Assembly: GCF_011947365.2 (NCBI RefSeq)
Contig: NZ_JAAVSH020000001.1
Coordinates: 2,943,423-3,007,422, forward strand
DNA: 64,000 nt
Reading direction: 5' to 3'
Source of the DNA: an endosymbiont of Lamellibrachia barhami
Lineage (GTDB): Bacteria; Pseudomonadota; Gammaproteobacteria; Chromatiales; Chromatiaceae
In this document: one piece after another, positions 27,128 to 36,346 of the stretch
How the letters are laid out: each line of letters starts with the position of its first letter
Position numbering within the stretch: the stretch's first letter is position 1
The notes under the pieces: model-generated
Told to the model about the DNA's origin: nothing
Databases searched by the model: none
The model's input: the letters and a program-made list of their open reading frames with translations, nothing else
Position numbers and translations under genes: made by a program

Positions 27128-27682
27128 GACATCAGCGTGGTTCTGCTATCTGCGAATCCTACCGTTGATATCGCCTCTCTGAAGCTGCCTGAAGGCGCAA
27201 CGGGCGCCACTGCGGTACCTTACGACGCGGCAACCCACGGCCGTGACTACTGGCTGGCGCCTGGCGTTCCACACTGTGCGAACTGCCACGCGGCGCCTTA
27301 TGTCGAAGGTCAGGGCGGCGTGGCCTTCCCGATCACCCAGCCGGGGAAGTACGCCAACATGCGATACTCCAAGGGTCATGCGGGTCTCGCTTGCCAGGCA
27401 TGTCATCAGTCTATCCACGGTCTCTATCCGGTTACTCCGCGTACCGATCTGACAACCTACCGTCAGGCGCCCCAGTACAACCCGGATGGTTCCCACGGTC
27501 CTTTCAAGTGTGCCGCTTGTCACGAGGTCAACGAAGAGGGTGTTCCCTTCCTCTCTGACGATGAAGACGACTACAATTGGAATGGCAAGGGCATCATGAA
27601 TGATTTTGATGCGGCTGTTTCCTGGATGCATGCCAATGCCCTGGATCAGGGTGGCATGATCCCGGATGAAGACGAGGAGTGA
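27128..27682 (+). CDS. Seven-heme lipoprotein cytochrome c, C-terminal piece (three CXXCH)
   Basis: This is the third frame of the same gene. It opens with DISVVLLSANPTVDIASLK and carries CANCH, CQACH and CAACH, then a C-terminal acidic tail MIPDEDEE. A GTG at 27137 could mimic a start but has no ribosome binding site and a sensible protein would not begin there. The next genes encode a periplasmic PPIase and a thioredoxin, which fits folding of heme-c proteins. No other cytochrome gene is in the window. Confidence 0.8.
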   Translation, partial: DISVVLLSANPTVDIASLKLPEGATGATAVPYDAATHGRDYWLAPGVPHCANCHAAPYVEGQGGVAFPITQPGKYANMRYSKGHAGLACQACHQSIHGLYPVTPRTDLTTYRQAPQYNPDGSHGPFKCAACHEVNEEGVPFLSDDEDDYNWNGKGIMNDFDAAVSWMHANALDQGGMIPDEDEE

Positions 27683-27870
27683 TAGCCATCACTTGATCTG
27701 CCGCGACAGGGATGTCCGGGGGGGCACCTTGTTTTTTTCGGCCAGTTAAATCCATTTTTACTCTGCTGTTTTTCAGCAGCGCATTGGTGTAAAAAGCGAG
27801 TGTGTTTTTGAAAAAGAGTGGGCATAAACCTGCCGAACCAAATAAATCTCCTGCCACCAGGAAATGATCT

Positions 27871-29154
27871 ATGAAGTCGCTGTCTGTTATTAAGCGCAGT
27901 CTGTTGCTCGCCACCATCCTCACTGCGCCGCAAAGCTATGCCGTCGCAGAGTCCCAGGTTCTTGCTACTGCAGGTGAAATGAGCGTCACTGCCGATGATC
28001 TCAAGTCAGCCATGGCCAGCTCTCCGTTTGCAACCCAGTTCCCGTCAATGGATCGGGAAGACCAGGCGTTACTTCGAGGTTCGTTGTTGCAGCGATTGGT
28101 CGCCTCAAAACTGCTCTACCAGGAGGCGAAGCGGCTTGAGTTGGATAAAACCGAGGCATTCCAACAGGACGTTGAGGCGTTTCGCCTTGGTCTGCTCTAC
28201 AGGCACTTCATGGATAAGCTGCGTGAAGGCATCAGTGTGCCGGAGGATGTGACGGCAAGTATCCAGCAACAGTATCCGAATGATGCAGATGGGGCAGTCG
28301 CTGCAAGGGCTGCCTACCTGTCTGATCGCTATCGCGCCATGCGTTATCTCACCATCAAGAACCTGCGCAACAAATATAACGTCAAAGTCTATGAGTCGCG
28401 GATTCAACCACATCGGATGAGCGATGATACCGTATTGCTTGAGGGTGACGGGATTCACATTACCTATAAACATGTAGTGGGTAATCAGGTCAATCCACAG
28501 AACAAGACCTGGCTCATGGAGCGGCTCTACAAACGTGCTGAGTTGTTGGTGATTGCCAAGGCGGTTGACGACGAAGGTGTCGATTTGAGTGACAGACTCA
28601 ACAGTTACAGTGATGAGCGTCTTCCGGCAATGATGATTGAACAGAAACAGAGAGAGTGGACCTCAGGAAAAGAGACTCTGAAAAAATACTACGATGCTCA
28701 CCCCGAGTTTAGCCGCACTCTGGAACGTTGGCACATCGGCCAGATCGTACTACCAACCCAAGAAGAGGCTGAGGCTGTGCGCAAACGTATCGAAGCGGGT
28801 GAGAGCCTGTTTCTCCTTGCCGGCGAATTGAGCGTTGATCCCTATGGTAAACGGATGCGAGGCGATATGGGTTGGGTCAAAGAGGGGTCAGGTCACCCTG
28901 ATATTGAGAAGGCCGTCAGCGGTCTTGAAGATGATCAGCTGAGTGAAATCGTGCAGACGCCAGCAGGTTTTCACCTTGTAATGATTCTCGAACGCAGTCC
29001 CAGCCTCAAACGCAGTTTTGCGAGTATGCGTGACAAGGTTGCACAGAGCCTGATTACCGAAAAGTCTGCTGAATATATCAATGAACTCAGTGAACGCTAC
29101 AAGGTGGTCTGGAATCTGATTGGAGAGAAGCAGGCGCAGAATGGGAAACATTAG
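27871..29154 (+). CDS. SurA/PpiC-type peptidyl-prolyl isomerase, exported
   Basis: The 427-residue protein has a signal peptide (residues 1-25, ending QSYAVAES). An N-terminal chaperone region of SurA type follows (VLATAGEMSVTADDLKSAM, then LQRLVASKLLYQEAKRLEL). A parvulin domain is near residues 285-380: WHIGQIVLPTQEEAEAVRKR, GDMGWVKEGSGHPDIE and PAGFHLVMILERSP. It isomerises prolyl bonds or holds periplasmic clients. AGGAAATGATCT precedes ATG 27871. The multiheme cytochrome lies 190 bp upstream and the TlpA gene 3 bp downstream, suggesting a maturation role for the cytochrome. Confidence 0.85.
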   Translation: MKSLSVIKRSLLLATILTAPQSYAVAESQVLATAGEMSVTADDLKSAMASSPFATQFPSMDREDQALLRGSLLQRLVASKLLYQEAKRLELDKTEAFQQDVEAFRLGLLYRHFMDKLREGISVPEDVTASIQQQYPNDADGAVAARAAYLSDRYRAMRYLTIKNLRNKYNVKVYESRIQPHRMSDDTVLLEGDGIHITYKHVVGNQVNPQNKTWLMERLYKRAELLVIAKAVDDEGVDLSDRLNSYSDERLPAMMIEQKQREWTSGKETLKKYYDAHPEFSRTLERWHIGQIVLPTQEEAEAVRKRIEAGESLFLLAGELSVDPYGKRMRGDMGWVKEGSGHPDIEKAVSGLEDDQLSEIVQTPAGFHLVMILERSPSLKRSFASMRDKVAQSLITEKSAEYINELSERYKVVWNLIGEKQAQNGKH

Positions 29155-29157
29155 TCC

Positions 29158-29706
29158 ATGAATAGACAGAAATGGGTCTCGCTGCTGGGGGCGGTATTGA
29201 TTGCTGCTGCTTCCAGCAGTTTTGCCGGGTCAGGTTTGGCGACGGGCAGTGGAGCGGAGCCAAAGGAAAAGCAGGCTCCCGGCCTGCCCGATTACAGTTA
29301 TAAAGGGCTGGACGGAGAAATGCACTCACTAACCGAATGGAATGGGAAGGTTGTAATGCTCAATTTCTGGGCCAGTTGGTGTTCGCCCTGTCTGAATGAA
29401 ATCAAGGAGTTTGTTCACTACCAGGAACAGTATGGAAAGCGAGGTTTACAGATTATCGGCTTGGGTCTGGATGAAGCGCGTAAACTGAAAAATGTTGCAC
29501 GCACTCTTAGAATCAACTATCCGGTGCTGGTGGCGGAACCCGGTAGCAACCGCAAACTGCTTGCCAAGTGGGGTAACTCCAGTGGTTTGATCCCCTACAC
29601 GGTTTTCTTTGACAAATCCGGAAAACTGTCTGGATCACATAAGGGGGTCATTGATGACCAGACCTTTGAACAGAAGATCCTGCCTCTACTGGATGATCCC
29701 GGTTAG
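29158..29706 (+). CDS. TlpA/ResA-type periplasmic thioredoxin
   Basis: The 182-residue protein has a signal peptide (residues 1-24) and the thioredoxin-like motif WASWCSPCLNE with Cys75 and Cys78. The extra region GLGLDEARKLKNVARTL and the cis-Pro loop GLIPYTVFFDKSG fit the TlpA/ResA branch. These reduce disulfides of apocytochrome c or related periplasmic proteins. It follows the PPIase stop by 3 bp, so the two are co-translated, and the upstream cytochrome is the obvious client (inference). Confidence 0.87.
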   Translation: MNRQKWVSLLGAVLIAAASSSFAGSGLATGSGAEPKEKQAPGLPDYSYKGLDGEMHSLTEWNGKVVMLNFWASWCSPCLNEIKEFVHYQEQYGKRGLQIIGLGLDEARKLKNVARTLRINYPVLVAEPGSNRKLLAKWGNSSGLIPYTVFFDKSGKLSGSHKGVIDDQTFEQKILPLLDDPG

Positions 29707-29717
29707 CCGATGGGATT

Positions 29718-29748
29718 GTAGGCCTGATCAAGCGTAGCGGATCAGGCA
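29718..29748 (+). repeat. REP-like palindrome
   Basis: A 31-bp element with stem GCCTGATC/GATCAGGC around AAGCGTAGCG and flank GTAGG, just after the TlpA stop. It is identical in stem and loop to the copy at 9834-9864. It sits between convergent genes, where REP elements commonly reside. Confidence 0.85.
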
Positions 29749-29757
29749 CGTACAGCA

Positions 29758-31965
29758 TTACATCTTCAACCTTTTCAAGGTCGACTCCGTCCCCTCGGTA
29801 CTTGGATGTGGAAGGTTGTCCAGGGCTTCCAATAGTGGTGCCGGAGGGGCGATGCGATTGGCGGCCTGTTTGCTGTGGATCTGCCGCTGCAGCGGAGACC
29901 GGCTCACCTCCCACTGGCCTTTGGCGCGGTTATCGGGTCGCTTCCCTTCAAACACCAGGTAGCTGTACTTCCCATAGTGGGGCAGTTTGCGCGCAAGTCC
30001 CGGCAGGCTTGCCGGGTCGTCGCTGGTCAGCCAGGCGATGGTGTTTCCTGACTCGGACCTCCCGGCAAAGGCAAAGCTGTGATCGAATCGGGGAAAGGTT
30101 TTCTGTTTGATAAAAACAGTCTCACCTGATTCATAATAATCATTGTTATTCAAAGTGTTACTGAATATATCTAGAAAATGGTTCTCCCGCCCCATCAGCC
30201 AGATCTGCCGATCTTGCGGGAGCTGGCTCAAGTCCCTGTCGAGTCTGATCTCTATATTGCTACTCCCGGATGCCCACTGGTTTGCGAGCCGCCTGTAACC
30301 TTCGAGCAGCGCTTTTGGGGCGTCGGAGGGCAGTAGGATGAGTAACCGCTCCGCGCCGAACAGTTTGCTGAAGACTGGGGGAACCTCGTCCGGGTGCAGT
30401 TCACGAAAGAGATCGAACCAGGGATCGATTTCAAAACGCAGGGGTTTCCCCGGCAGGGTGAAGTCGAGGTCCAACGAATGTTCTCGCATCGCCAAAGTCC
30501 TCCGCAGCGGGGGTGCATCTGCCAGATAGATGATAATGGGGATGTCGAGTTCAAAGGGGGCTGCCGCCTGAGTCTGACGTAGCTTGCCGGATAGCCGGTA
30601 ACCACCGGCTTGTGCTGTCACTTTGAGTTTACTGAGTTCCAGCCTGGGTGCACCGTTTCGTTCCGTCCATTGCTGGAAAAAGGGCCTCAAATCGCTGCCA
30701 CTGATCTGCTCGAATGCGCTGCGCAGCTCGGCGTAACCGGCCTGCTTAAACAGGTTGATGCGGTAGAAGCGGCGCAGTCCCTGGATGAACAGTTCGTCAC
30801 CGAGTTTGCGGCGCAGCATGTGAAACATCATCAATGCTTTGTCATAACCCACAGCCTGGCTGGCGCTGGTGTGGCGACTGCGGAAGTCGGTGAGGGGAAA
30901 GTCGTTGCTGTCGCGGACGAAATCTCCGTAGCGTTGCAGAGCGGAACGCCGGTACGCCATCCCCTGGCCCCGCTGTTCTTTCAGAAGGTGATCCGCCAGA
31001 TAGCTGGTCAGCCCTTCGCTCCAGTTGCCCTGCGCATAATCGACATAGACACCGTTGCCCCACCAGTTGTGTAGGATTTCATGAGGATAGGAGGTGTATA
31101 TGATGAAAGGCAGGCGGATCACCCGTGAGCCCAGAAGGGTGAATGAAGGCATGCCGTAGCCGGTCTCCCAGAAGTTCTCCACCAGTGCGAACTTGGCGTA
31201 GGGGTAGGGACCGATCAGTTTTTCATAGAGTGTCAGATAGCGGTTGGTGGCCTGCAGGTACCGGTCTGCCAGCTTCGGATCCTTCTGCCGCAGAAAAACC
31301 TGTGCCTCGGTGTTTCCCTGTTGTTTCGAGTAGAAGTGGAAAGGTGCTGAGATGAGGTAGATGTCGTCCTGGGGTAGATTGGCGGACCAAACCGTTGCGC
31401 CACTGCCTTGCGCTTTTGCGGGACCACTACCCTGACTGACCACCAGCCAGCCGTCGGGCAGATCGACACTGAGAGAAAAGGTTTTCAGGGCGTCGCCGAA
31501 CCGGGGATACCAGGCAACACCGGCATCGAGAAACACCCCTTCTGACGAGATGGTGCCTGCGAGTCTCTGTCGGCTGCGGCCGGTACTTTCGTGGGTGGTG
31601 GTGAAGCCGTGCTCGATCTTCCCTGCATACTCCAGGGTGAATTGTTTCACGCCTTGGGGCAGGCTGACGCGATAGCCTTGCAGCGGAATCTCCCGGTTGG
31701 CGCGATTCGTTTGGGAGAGTTGCACGCCGGGGGTTAGAATGCGTGCTTTGAGTCCGGCATGAAGGGTAAACTCGGTGTTGCCGTTGCCGTTGCCGTTGTC
31801 GGGCAGGGTGACGGTGTCCTTGACGCTGAGACTCCCGGCCTCGGGATCGATGCTCACCTCGATCCGGTGATCGACTACAGACTGCGCCAAGAGGGTGCGG
31901 GAGGCCAGTAGTAAGATCATTGACAGGATGAAACGTATTAGACGATTGTTGGTCGTATTGTTCAT
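29758..31965 (-). CDS. M1-family metallopeptidase-like protein, exported
   Basis: The 735-residue protein has a signal peptide (residues 1-27) and a beta-rich N-terminal domain. The gluzincin catalytic site PHEILHNWWGN near residue 296 (HEXXH) has the third ligand Glu in NWSEGLTSYLAD, as expected for zinc ligation. A second domain (YRINLFKQAGYAELRSAFEQ) and a C-terminal region complete it. M1 enzymes are aminopeptidases; the periplasmic substrate is unknown. A run of GNGNGN near residue 50 is encoded by TTGCCG repeats at 31778-31799. It is convergent with tlpA. Confidence 0.85.
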   Translation of the reverse strand: MNNTTNNRLIRFILSMILLLASRTLLAQSVVDHRIEVSIDPEAGSLSVKDTVTLPDNGNGNGNTEFTLHAGLKARILTPGVQLSQTNRANREIPLQGYRVSLPQGVKQFTLEYAGKIEHGFTTTHESTGRSRQRLAGTISSEGVFLDAGVAWYPRFGDALKTFSLSVDLPDGWLVVSQGSGPAKAQGSGATVWSANLPQDDIYLISAPFHFYSKQQGNTEAQVFLRQKDPKLADRYLQATNRYLTLYEKLIGPYPYAKFALVENFWETGYGMPSFTLLGSRVIRLPFIIYTSYPHEILHNWWGNGVYVDYAQGNWSEGLTSYLADHLLKEQRGQGMAYRRSALQRYGDFVRDSNDFPLTDFRSRHTSASQAVGYDKALMMFHMLRRKLGDELFIQGLRRFYRINLFKQAGYAELRSAFEQISGSDLRPFFQQWTERNGAPRLELSKLKVTAQAGGYRLSGKLRQTQAAAPFELDIPIIIYLADAPPLRRTLAMREHSLDLDFTLPGKPLRFEIDPWFDLFRELHPDEVPPVFSKLFGAERLLILLPSDAPKALLEGYRRLANQWASGSSNIEIRLDRDLSQLPQDRQIWLMGRENHFLDIFSNTLNNNDYYESGETVFIKQKTFPRFDHSFAFAGRSESGNTIAWLTSDDPASLPGLARKLPHYGKYSYLVFEGKRPDNRAKGQWEVSRSPLQRQIHSKQAANRIAPPAPLLEALDNLPHPSTEGTESTLKRLKM

Positions 31966-32025
31966 GGATTTCTATTCTACGGCATCACAACCTGATCGGA
32001 AGCGGTTTAATAAAAGGGGAATAAA

Positions 32026-33180
32026 TTGGCGAAGTCACTCATCAATAGCGTTTTATTGCTGGTTTTTGGCGTGGTTGGCTTGTTTGGCGCCACGGTTGTT
32101 ATGGCAGATGAGAAACCGGCTCATGGATCGCAGCAACAGGCTACCGTTGTGGCGCTCTCTGAACTGATGAATGTTGAACGGTTGCTGGAGCAGATTGAAG
32201 ATCGGCAGGCGGTCTTTGTCGGCGAGACCCATGATCGTTACGAACATCACCTGAACCAGTTGGCGATCATCCAGGGAATGTACAAAAGGCATCCGGGTAT
32301 GGTGATCGGTCTGGAATTTTTTCAGCAACCGTTTCAGTCGGTGCTGGATCGTTACATCAGTGGTGAGATCGACGAAAACAGACTGCTCCGGGAGTCGGAA
32401 TATTTCGATCGCTGGCGCTATGATTACCGACTCTACCGGCCGATCTTTCGCTACGCCAGGGAAAACGGCATCCCCCTGATCGCCCTGAATCTTGAAACGG
32501 AGATTACGAACCAGGCATCCGCCGGGGGTATAGATAGCATTGAAAAAACGCTGAAGCTGCGTATCCCGAAAGAGATAGATCGCAGTGATACAGCTTACCG
32601 GCAGCGGCTGGAATCAGTCTTTCAGATGCATCCTCATCCGGAGAAGCGAAATTTCGATCACTTCATGGATGTGCAGCTGCTTTGGGACGAAGGTATGGCG
32701 GAGCGGGCAGCGGCCTGGTTTCGTGAAAACCCGCAAGGGCATATGGTGATTCTCGCCGGTGGCGGCCACATCGTCTATGGTTCTGGAATCCCCAATCGGC
32801 TCAAGCGCCGGGTGCCGGTTACCACCGCGATTGTAATCAACGCCTCCACAGCCAGCGAACTCGACCCTGCAATGGGTGATTTCGTGATGATGACCAAACC
32901 CAACCGACTGCATCCCACCGGTAAGCTGGGTGTCTTTCTGGATGTTGAGGAATCACCTATTAAGGTGAGCGGTTTCAGTCCTCATAGTGGCGCCGAGAAG
33001 GTGGGTATACGCAAGGGCGACAGAATTCTCCGAGTCGGCGAACATGAAATCAAAAGCTACGCAGATGTGCGTATTGCGCTGATGGATAGCCTGCCTGGCG
33101 AAAAGGTGGATGTGGTAGTGCGGCGGACCTGGCCGTTCCTCGGCAGTGCAAATCACACAATAGAGGTTGAACTGCGGTAG
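32026..33180 (+). CDS. ChaN-family heme/iron protein with C-terminal PDZ domain
   Basis: The TTG start at 32026 is supported by AAAAGGGGA 8-12 nt upstream and by a signal peptide (residues 5-26) directly after it. Residues about 55-280 form a ChaN/Tiki-like domain with FVGETHDRYEHHLNQL, VIGLEFFQQPFQ and GHMVILAGGGHIVYG. These carry the conserved Glu and His residues of the family, whose members bind heme or act as metal-dependent proteases. Residues about 300-384 form a PDZ domain (GVFLDVEESP, VGIRKGDRILRVGEHEIKS). The fusion is found in other proteobacteria. Function remains open. Confidence 0.82.
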   Translation: MAKSLINSVLLLVFGVVGLFGATVVMADEKPAHGSQQQATVVALSELMNVERLLEQIEDRQAVFVGETHDRYEHHLNQLAIIQGMYKRHPGMVIGLEFFQQPFQSVLDRYISGEIDENRLLRESEYFDRWRYDYRLYRPIFRYARENGIPLIALNLETEITNQASAGGIDSIEKTLKLRIPKEIDRSDTAYRQRLESVFQMHPHPEKRNFDHFMDVQLLWDEGMAERAAAWFRENPQGHMVILAGGGHIVYGSGIPNRLKRRVPVTTAIVINASTASELDPAMGDFVMMTKPNRLHPTGKLGVFLDVEESPIKVSGFSPHSGAEKVGIRKGDRILRVGEHEIKSYADVRIALMDSLPGEKVDVVVRRTWPFLGSANHTIEVELR

Positions 33181-33190
33181 CTAATTGCCA

Positions 33191-33263
33191 GGGGTCGGAG
33201 TCAAACCGCTCCAACCCCACCGTAATATCATCGCCATTGTTTGTGCGCTTTGACTCCGACCCC
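33191..33263. repeat. 15-bp inverted repeat flanking the trhP leader
   Basis: GGGGTCGGAGTCAAA at 33191-33205 is the exact reverse complement of TTTGACTCCGACCCC at 33249-33263. The spacer is 43 bp. This resembles the REP-like elements associated with TnpA-REP transposases. It lies between the ChaN gene and trhP and might form a long stem in the RNA. Confidence 0.8.
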
Positions 33264-33287
33264 TCAATCTCATATCTATCATCGACA

Positions 33288-34586
33288 ATGAAAAAACCCG
33301 AACTGCTCTCACCCGCCGGTACCCTGAGGAACGCCCGCTACGCCTTCGCCTATGGTGCAGATGCCGTCTATGCCGGTCTGCCCCGTTACAGTCTGCGGGT
33401 GCGCAATAATGACTTTCTCCCGGAAAATCTGGCAATTGGTATCGATGAGGCGCATCGGCAGGGCAAGCACTTCTATCTGGCCACCAACATCATGCCCCAT
33501 GGGGCCAAGTTGAAGACCTTTATTGAAGATATGGCGCCGGTGGTGGAGATGGGACCGGACGCGCTGATCATGTCCGATCCCGGCCTGATCATGATAGTGC
33601 GGGAGCGCTGGCCCGATATGCCGGTGCATCTCTCGGTACAGGCGAACACCACGAATGCAGCCGCAGTGCGCTTCTGGCAGCAGCAGGGGTTGACACGGGT
33701 GATACTCTCCCGTGAGCTCTCCCTGGATGAGGTCGAGGCCATCCGCCAGGCCTGTCCCGATATGGAATTGGAGGTCTTCGTGCATGGGGCGCTCTGCATC
33801 GCCTATTCCGGGCGCTGCCTGCTCTCGGGTTATTTCAACCACCGGGATGCCAACCAGGGGAGCTGTACCAATGCCTGTCGCTGGGAGTACAAGGTCAGTC
33901 AGCCGGTGGCGGGGCCGGATGAACCCCTCGATGTGGCTGAGATGACCCACCAGCCGGGAGCCGATGCGATTCACTATCTGGAGGAGAAGGGCCGTCCCGG
34001 TGAGCTGATGCCGATCTTTGAGGATGAACACGGAACCTACATCATGAACTCACGGGATCTGCGTGCGGTGGAACATGTGCAGCGGCTGGTGGAGATCGGT
34101 GTCGACTGCCTGAAGATCGAAGGGCGCACCAAGTCCCACTACTATACCGCCCGTACCACTCAGGTCTATCGTCAGGCCATCGACGATGCGGTGGCGGGCC
34201 GTGCCTTCCAGCCGGAATTGATGGCCGATCTCGAAGGGCTTGCCAACCGGGGCTATACCGACGGTTTCTACCAGCGCCACGAATCGAGCGAGTTACAGAA
34301 CTATCGCATCGGCGCCTCCAGTGCCGACAGGCAGATCTTTGTCGCTGAAGTGACAGGGGTCGATGAAGGGAGCGGGCTGGTCGATCTGGATATCAAAAAC
34401 AAGCTGCGGGTGGGGGACCGCCTGGAGTTGATGACCCAGGCCGGCAACACCACTTTTATCCTCGAAGAGATGCAGGACAGGCAGGGCAACCCGATCTTAG
34501 AGGCCCTGGGTGGCGGCTATCAGGTGCGGGTGAAACTGCCGGTGGATGAGGCGAATCTGGGGCTGATCTGCCGCTACCTGGATTAA
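33288..34586 (+). CDS. trhP: U32 peptidase-like tRNA hydroxylation protein
   Basis: This is a 432-residue U32-family protein that matches E. coli YegQ/TrhP closely: KPELLSPAGTLRNARYAFAYG, the GPDALIMSDPGLIM segment, SVQANTTNAAAVRFW, and the Cys-rich iron-sulfur region around GALCIAYSGRCLLSGYFN and QGSCTNACRWEY. TrhP hydroxylates uridine 34 of certain tRNAs with prephenate as partner. The start is ATG 33288, since the longer frame begins within the inverted repeat. It is a single gene. Confidence 0.93.
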   Translation: MKKPELLSPAGTLRNARYAFAYGADAVYAGLPRYSLRVRNNDFLPENLAIGIDEAHRQGKHFYLATNIMPHGAKLKTFIEDMAPVVEMGPDALIMSDPGLIMIVRERWPDMPVHLSVQANTTNAAAVRFWQQQGLTRVILSRELSLDEVEAIRQACPDMELEVFVHGALCIAYSGRCLLSGYFNHRDANQGSCTNACRWEYKVSQPVAGPDEPLDVAEMTHQPGADAIHYLEEKGRPGELMPIFEDEHGTYIMNSRDLRAVEHVQRLVEIGVDCLKIEGRTKSHYYTARTTQVYRQAIDDAVAGRAFQPELMADLEGLANRGYTDGFYQRHESSELQNYRIGASSADRQIFVAEVTGVDEGSGLVDLDIKNKLRVGDRLELMTQAGNTTFILEEMQDRQGNPILEALGGGYQVRVKLPVDEANLGLICRYLD

Positions 34587-34702
34587 TGTTTCAATCCGCA
34601 TCTGTTGTTTGTCAGTTCATAATCTACTGAATTTCTGGTTTTATTACGGAACAACCGCTATCATGCCCGGTTTTTTCACCTCCAGGTTTCCCGGCTCGAT
34701 TC

Positions 34703-36346
34703 ATGTCTGAACTCTCCATTACCTCCAGCACCAAATGGATGATCGTGGCCATCGCCGCGGTGATCTGGTTCTCCCTGCTCGGATACCGCGACCTGATGGA
34801 GCCTGACGAGGGGCGTTACGCGGAGATACCCCGGGAGATGGTGGCGACCGGCGACTGGACCACGCCCCGGCTCAACGACCTCAAATATTTTGAAAAGCCC
34901 GTTTTCCAGTACTGGATGACGGCAGTCAGTTTCTCCCTGTTTGGCGAGAGCAACGCGACAGCCCGGCTCTGGGTGGCGCTGATCTCTTTTCTGGGCGCGC
35001 TCTGGGTGATGTTTGTGGCGGGCAGGCTCTGGGGAGAGGCGGCGGGTTTCTACGCTTTTCTGGTGTCGATAAGTGGACTGCTCTATGTGGCAATGGGGCA
35101 TATCATCACGCTGGACATGACCGTCAGTGTGTTTCTCGGCATTGGCGTGGGAGGGCTGCTGATCGCCCAGTCGGATCGGGATAATCCGACCCAGGTGCGT
35201 AACTGGATGCTGCTGGGTTGGGCTGCCCTGGGCATCGCTACCCTGACGAAGGGGTTGATCGGTCTGGTGCTGCCGGGTGCGGCAATTGTGCTCTACTCGC
35301 TGTGGATGCGGGACTGGGCGCTCTGGAAGCATCTTCATCTTGGCAAGGGGCTGTTGCTCTTTCTGCTGGTGACGGCCCCCTGGTTTATCGCCGTCAGTCT
35401 GGCGAATCCGGAATTTCCGGAGTTCTTCTTTATCCACGAACACTTCGACCGTTATACCTCCACGGTTCACATGCGGGACAAGCCCTGGTGGTATTTCATC
35501 GCCATTCTGCTGCTGGGCGCAGTGCCCTGGATCAGCGCGGTGACGAAAAATCTGTTTAAACCGGATTTTTCCTGGTTGCCCGCCAAAACAGCTATTTTTG
35601 ATCCCATCCGCTTTCTCTGGGTCTTCGCAGTATTTATTTTTGTCTTTTTTTCCATGGGCAGTTCCCAGCTACCCGCCTATCTGCTGCCGATGTTTCCTGC
35701 GCTGTCGCTGATGATCGGAAAAACGCTGGCGGAGAATCCCCGTCTTGGTCCGGAGATCTGGCTGATGCCGGTTGTGGGCCTGGTGTTTCTGGGCGCTGCC
35801 TGGCAGATCGATCTGGTAGCGACCAGTGCACTGCCGTCCGAATTGCTCCATACTTATCGCCCCTGGTGGTTGGCTGCAACAGGGCTGATGTTTGGTGGTT
35901 TCTGGCTTGTGAGGCATTTTGGCGCTGCCGGACCAAAGGCCATAACTGCGCTGGCGTTGACCGCATTACTTTCAGTACAACTGCTCTCCTGGGGCTATCA
36001 GACCCTGAGCATTTCCCGTTCCAGTAGGGCGCTGGCTGAGCAGATTCGTCCTTATGTCGATGCCGGTGCTCCGGTTTATACTGTGGAGACCTATCCTCAG
36101 TCATTGCCCTTCTATCTCGGAAAACCTGTGCAACTGGCCATTATGCGCAGTGAACTGGATATGGGCATTCGTCAGGAACCCGAGAAATGGATTCCAAGTT
36201 TCGCCGCGTTCAAATCGCGCTGGCTGCAGGACGAGCAGGCCATAGCTGTTTTCGATGCAGAGAGTTTTTCGAGATTCAATTTTGATGAGATGCCGATGCA
36301 GATTATCTACAGAGATCCACGCAAAATAGCGGTGATACGCCGATGA
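34703..36346 (+). CDS. arnT: Undecaprenyl phosphate-alpha-L-Ara4N arabinosyl transferase (GT39)
   Basis: This 547-residue membrane protein begins with a span, then the periplasmic loop LMEPDEGRYAEIPREMVATGDW, in which the Asp-Glu pair of GT39/GT83 enzymes sits, and TTPRLNDLKYFEKPVFQYW. About 12 spans follow, then a soluble periplasmic tail of about 140 residues. ArnT transfers 4-amino-4-deoxy-L-arabinose from undecaprenyl phosphate to lipid A phosphates, which raises resistance to cationic peptides. It is the first gene of the arn operon here and overlaps the next gene by 4 nt. Confidence 0.9.
   Translation: MSELSITSSTKWMIVAIAAVIWFSLLGYRDLMEPDEGRYAEIPREMVATGDWTTPRLNDLKYFEKPVFQYWMTAVSFSLFGESNATARLWVALISFLGALWVMFVAGRLWGEAAGFYAFLVSISGLLYVAMGHIITLDMTVSVFLGIGVGGLLIAQSDRDNPTQVRNWMLLGWAALGIATLTKGLIGLVLPGAAIVLYSLWMRDWALWKHLHLGKGLLLFLLVTAPWFIAVSLANPEFPEFFFIHEHFDRYTSTVHMRDKPWWYFIAILLLGAVPWISAVTKNLFKPDFSWLPAKTAIFDPIRFLWVFAVFIFVFFSMGSSQLPAYLLPMFPALSLMIGKTLAENPRLGPEIWLMPVVGLVFLGAAWQIDLVATSALPSELLHTYRPWWLAATGLMFGGFWLVRHFGAAGPKAITALALTALLSVQLLSWGYQTLSISRSSRALAEQIRPYVDAGAPVYTVETYPQSLPFYLGKPVQLAIMRSELDMGIRQEPEKWIPSFAAFKSRWLQDEQAIAVFDAESFSRFNFDEMPMQIIYRDPRKIAVIRR

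Noticed and set aside
25801-27210. 469-residue minus-strand frame over the cytochrome gene
   Set aside because: Antisense to a coherent CXXCH-rich protein; its own sequence shows no family motif and no ribosome binding site.
31778-31799. TTGCCG hexamer repeat as a phase-variation tract
   Set aside because: Six-base unit keeps the frame and encodes GNGNGN in the M1 peptidase; changes would not switch the gene off.
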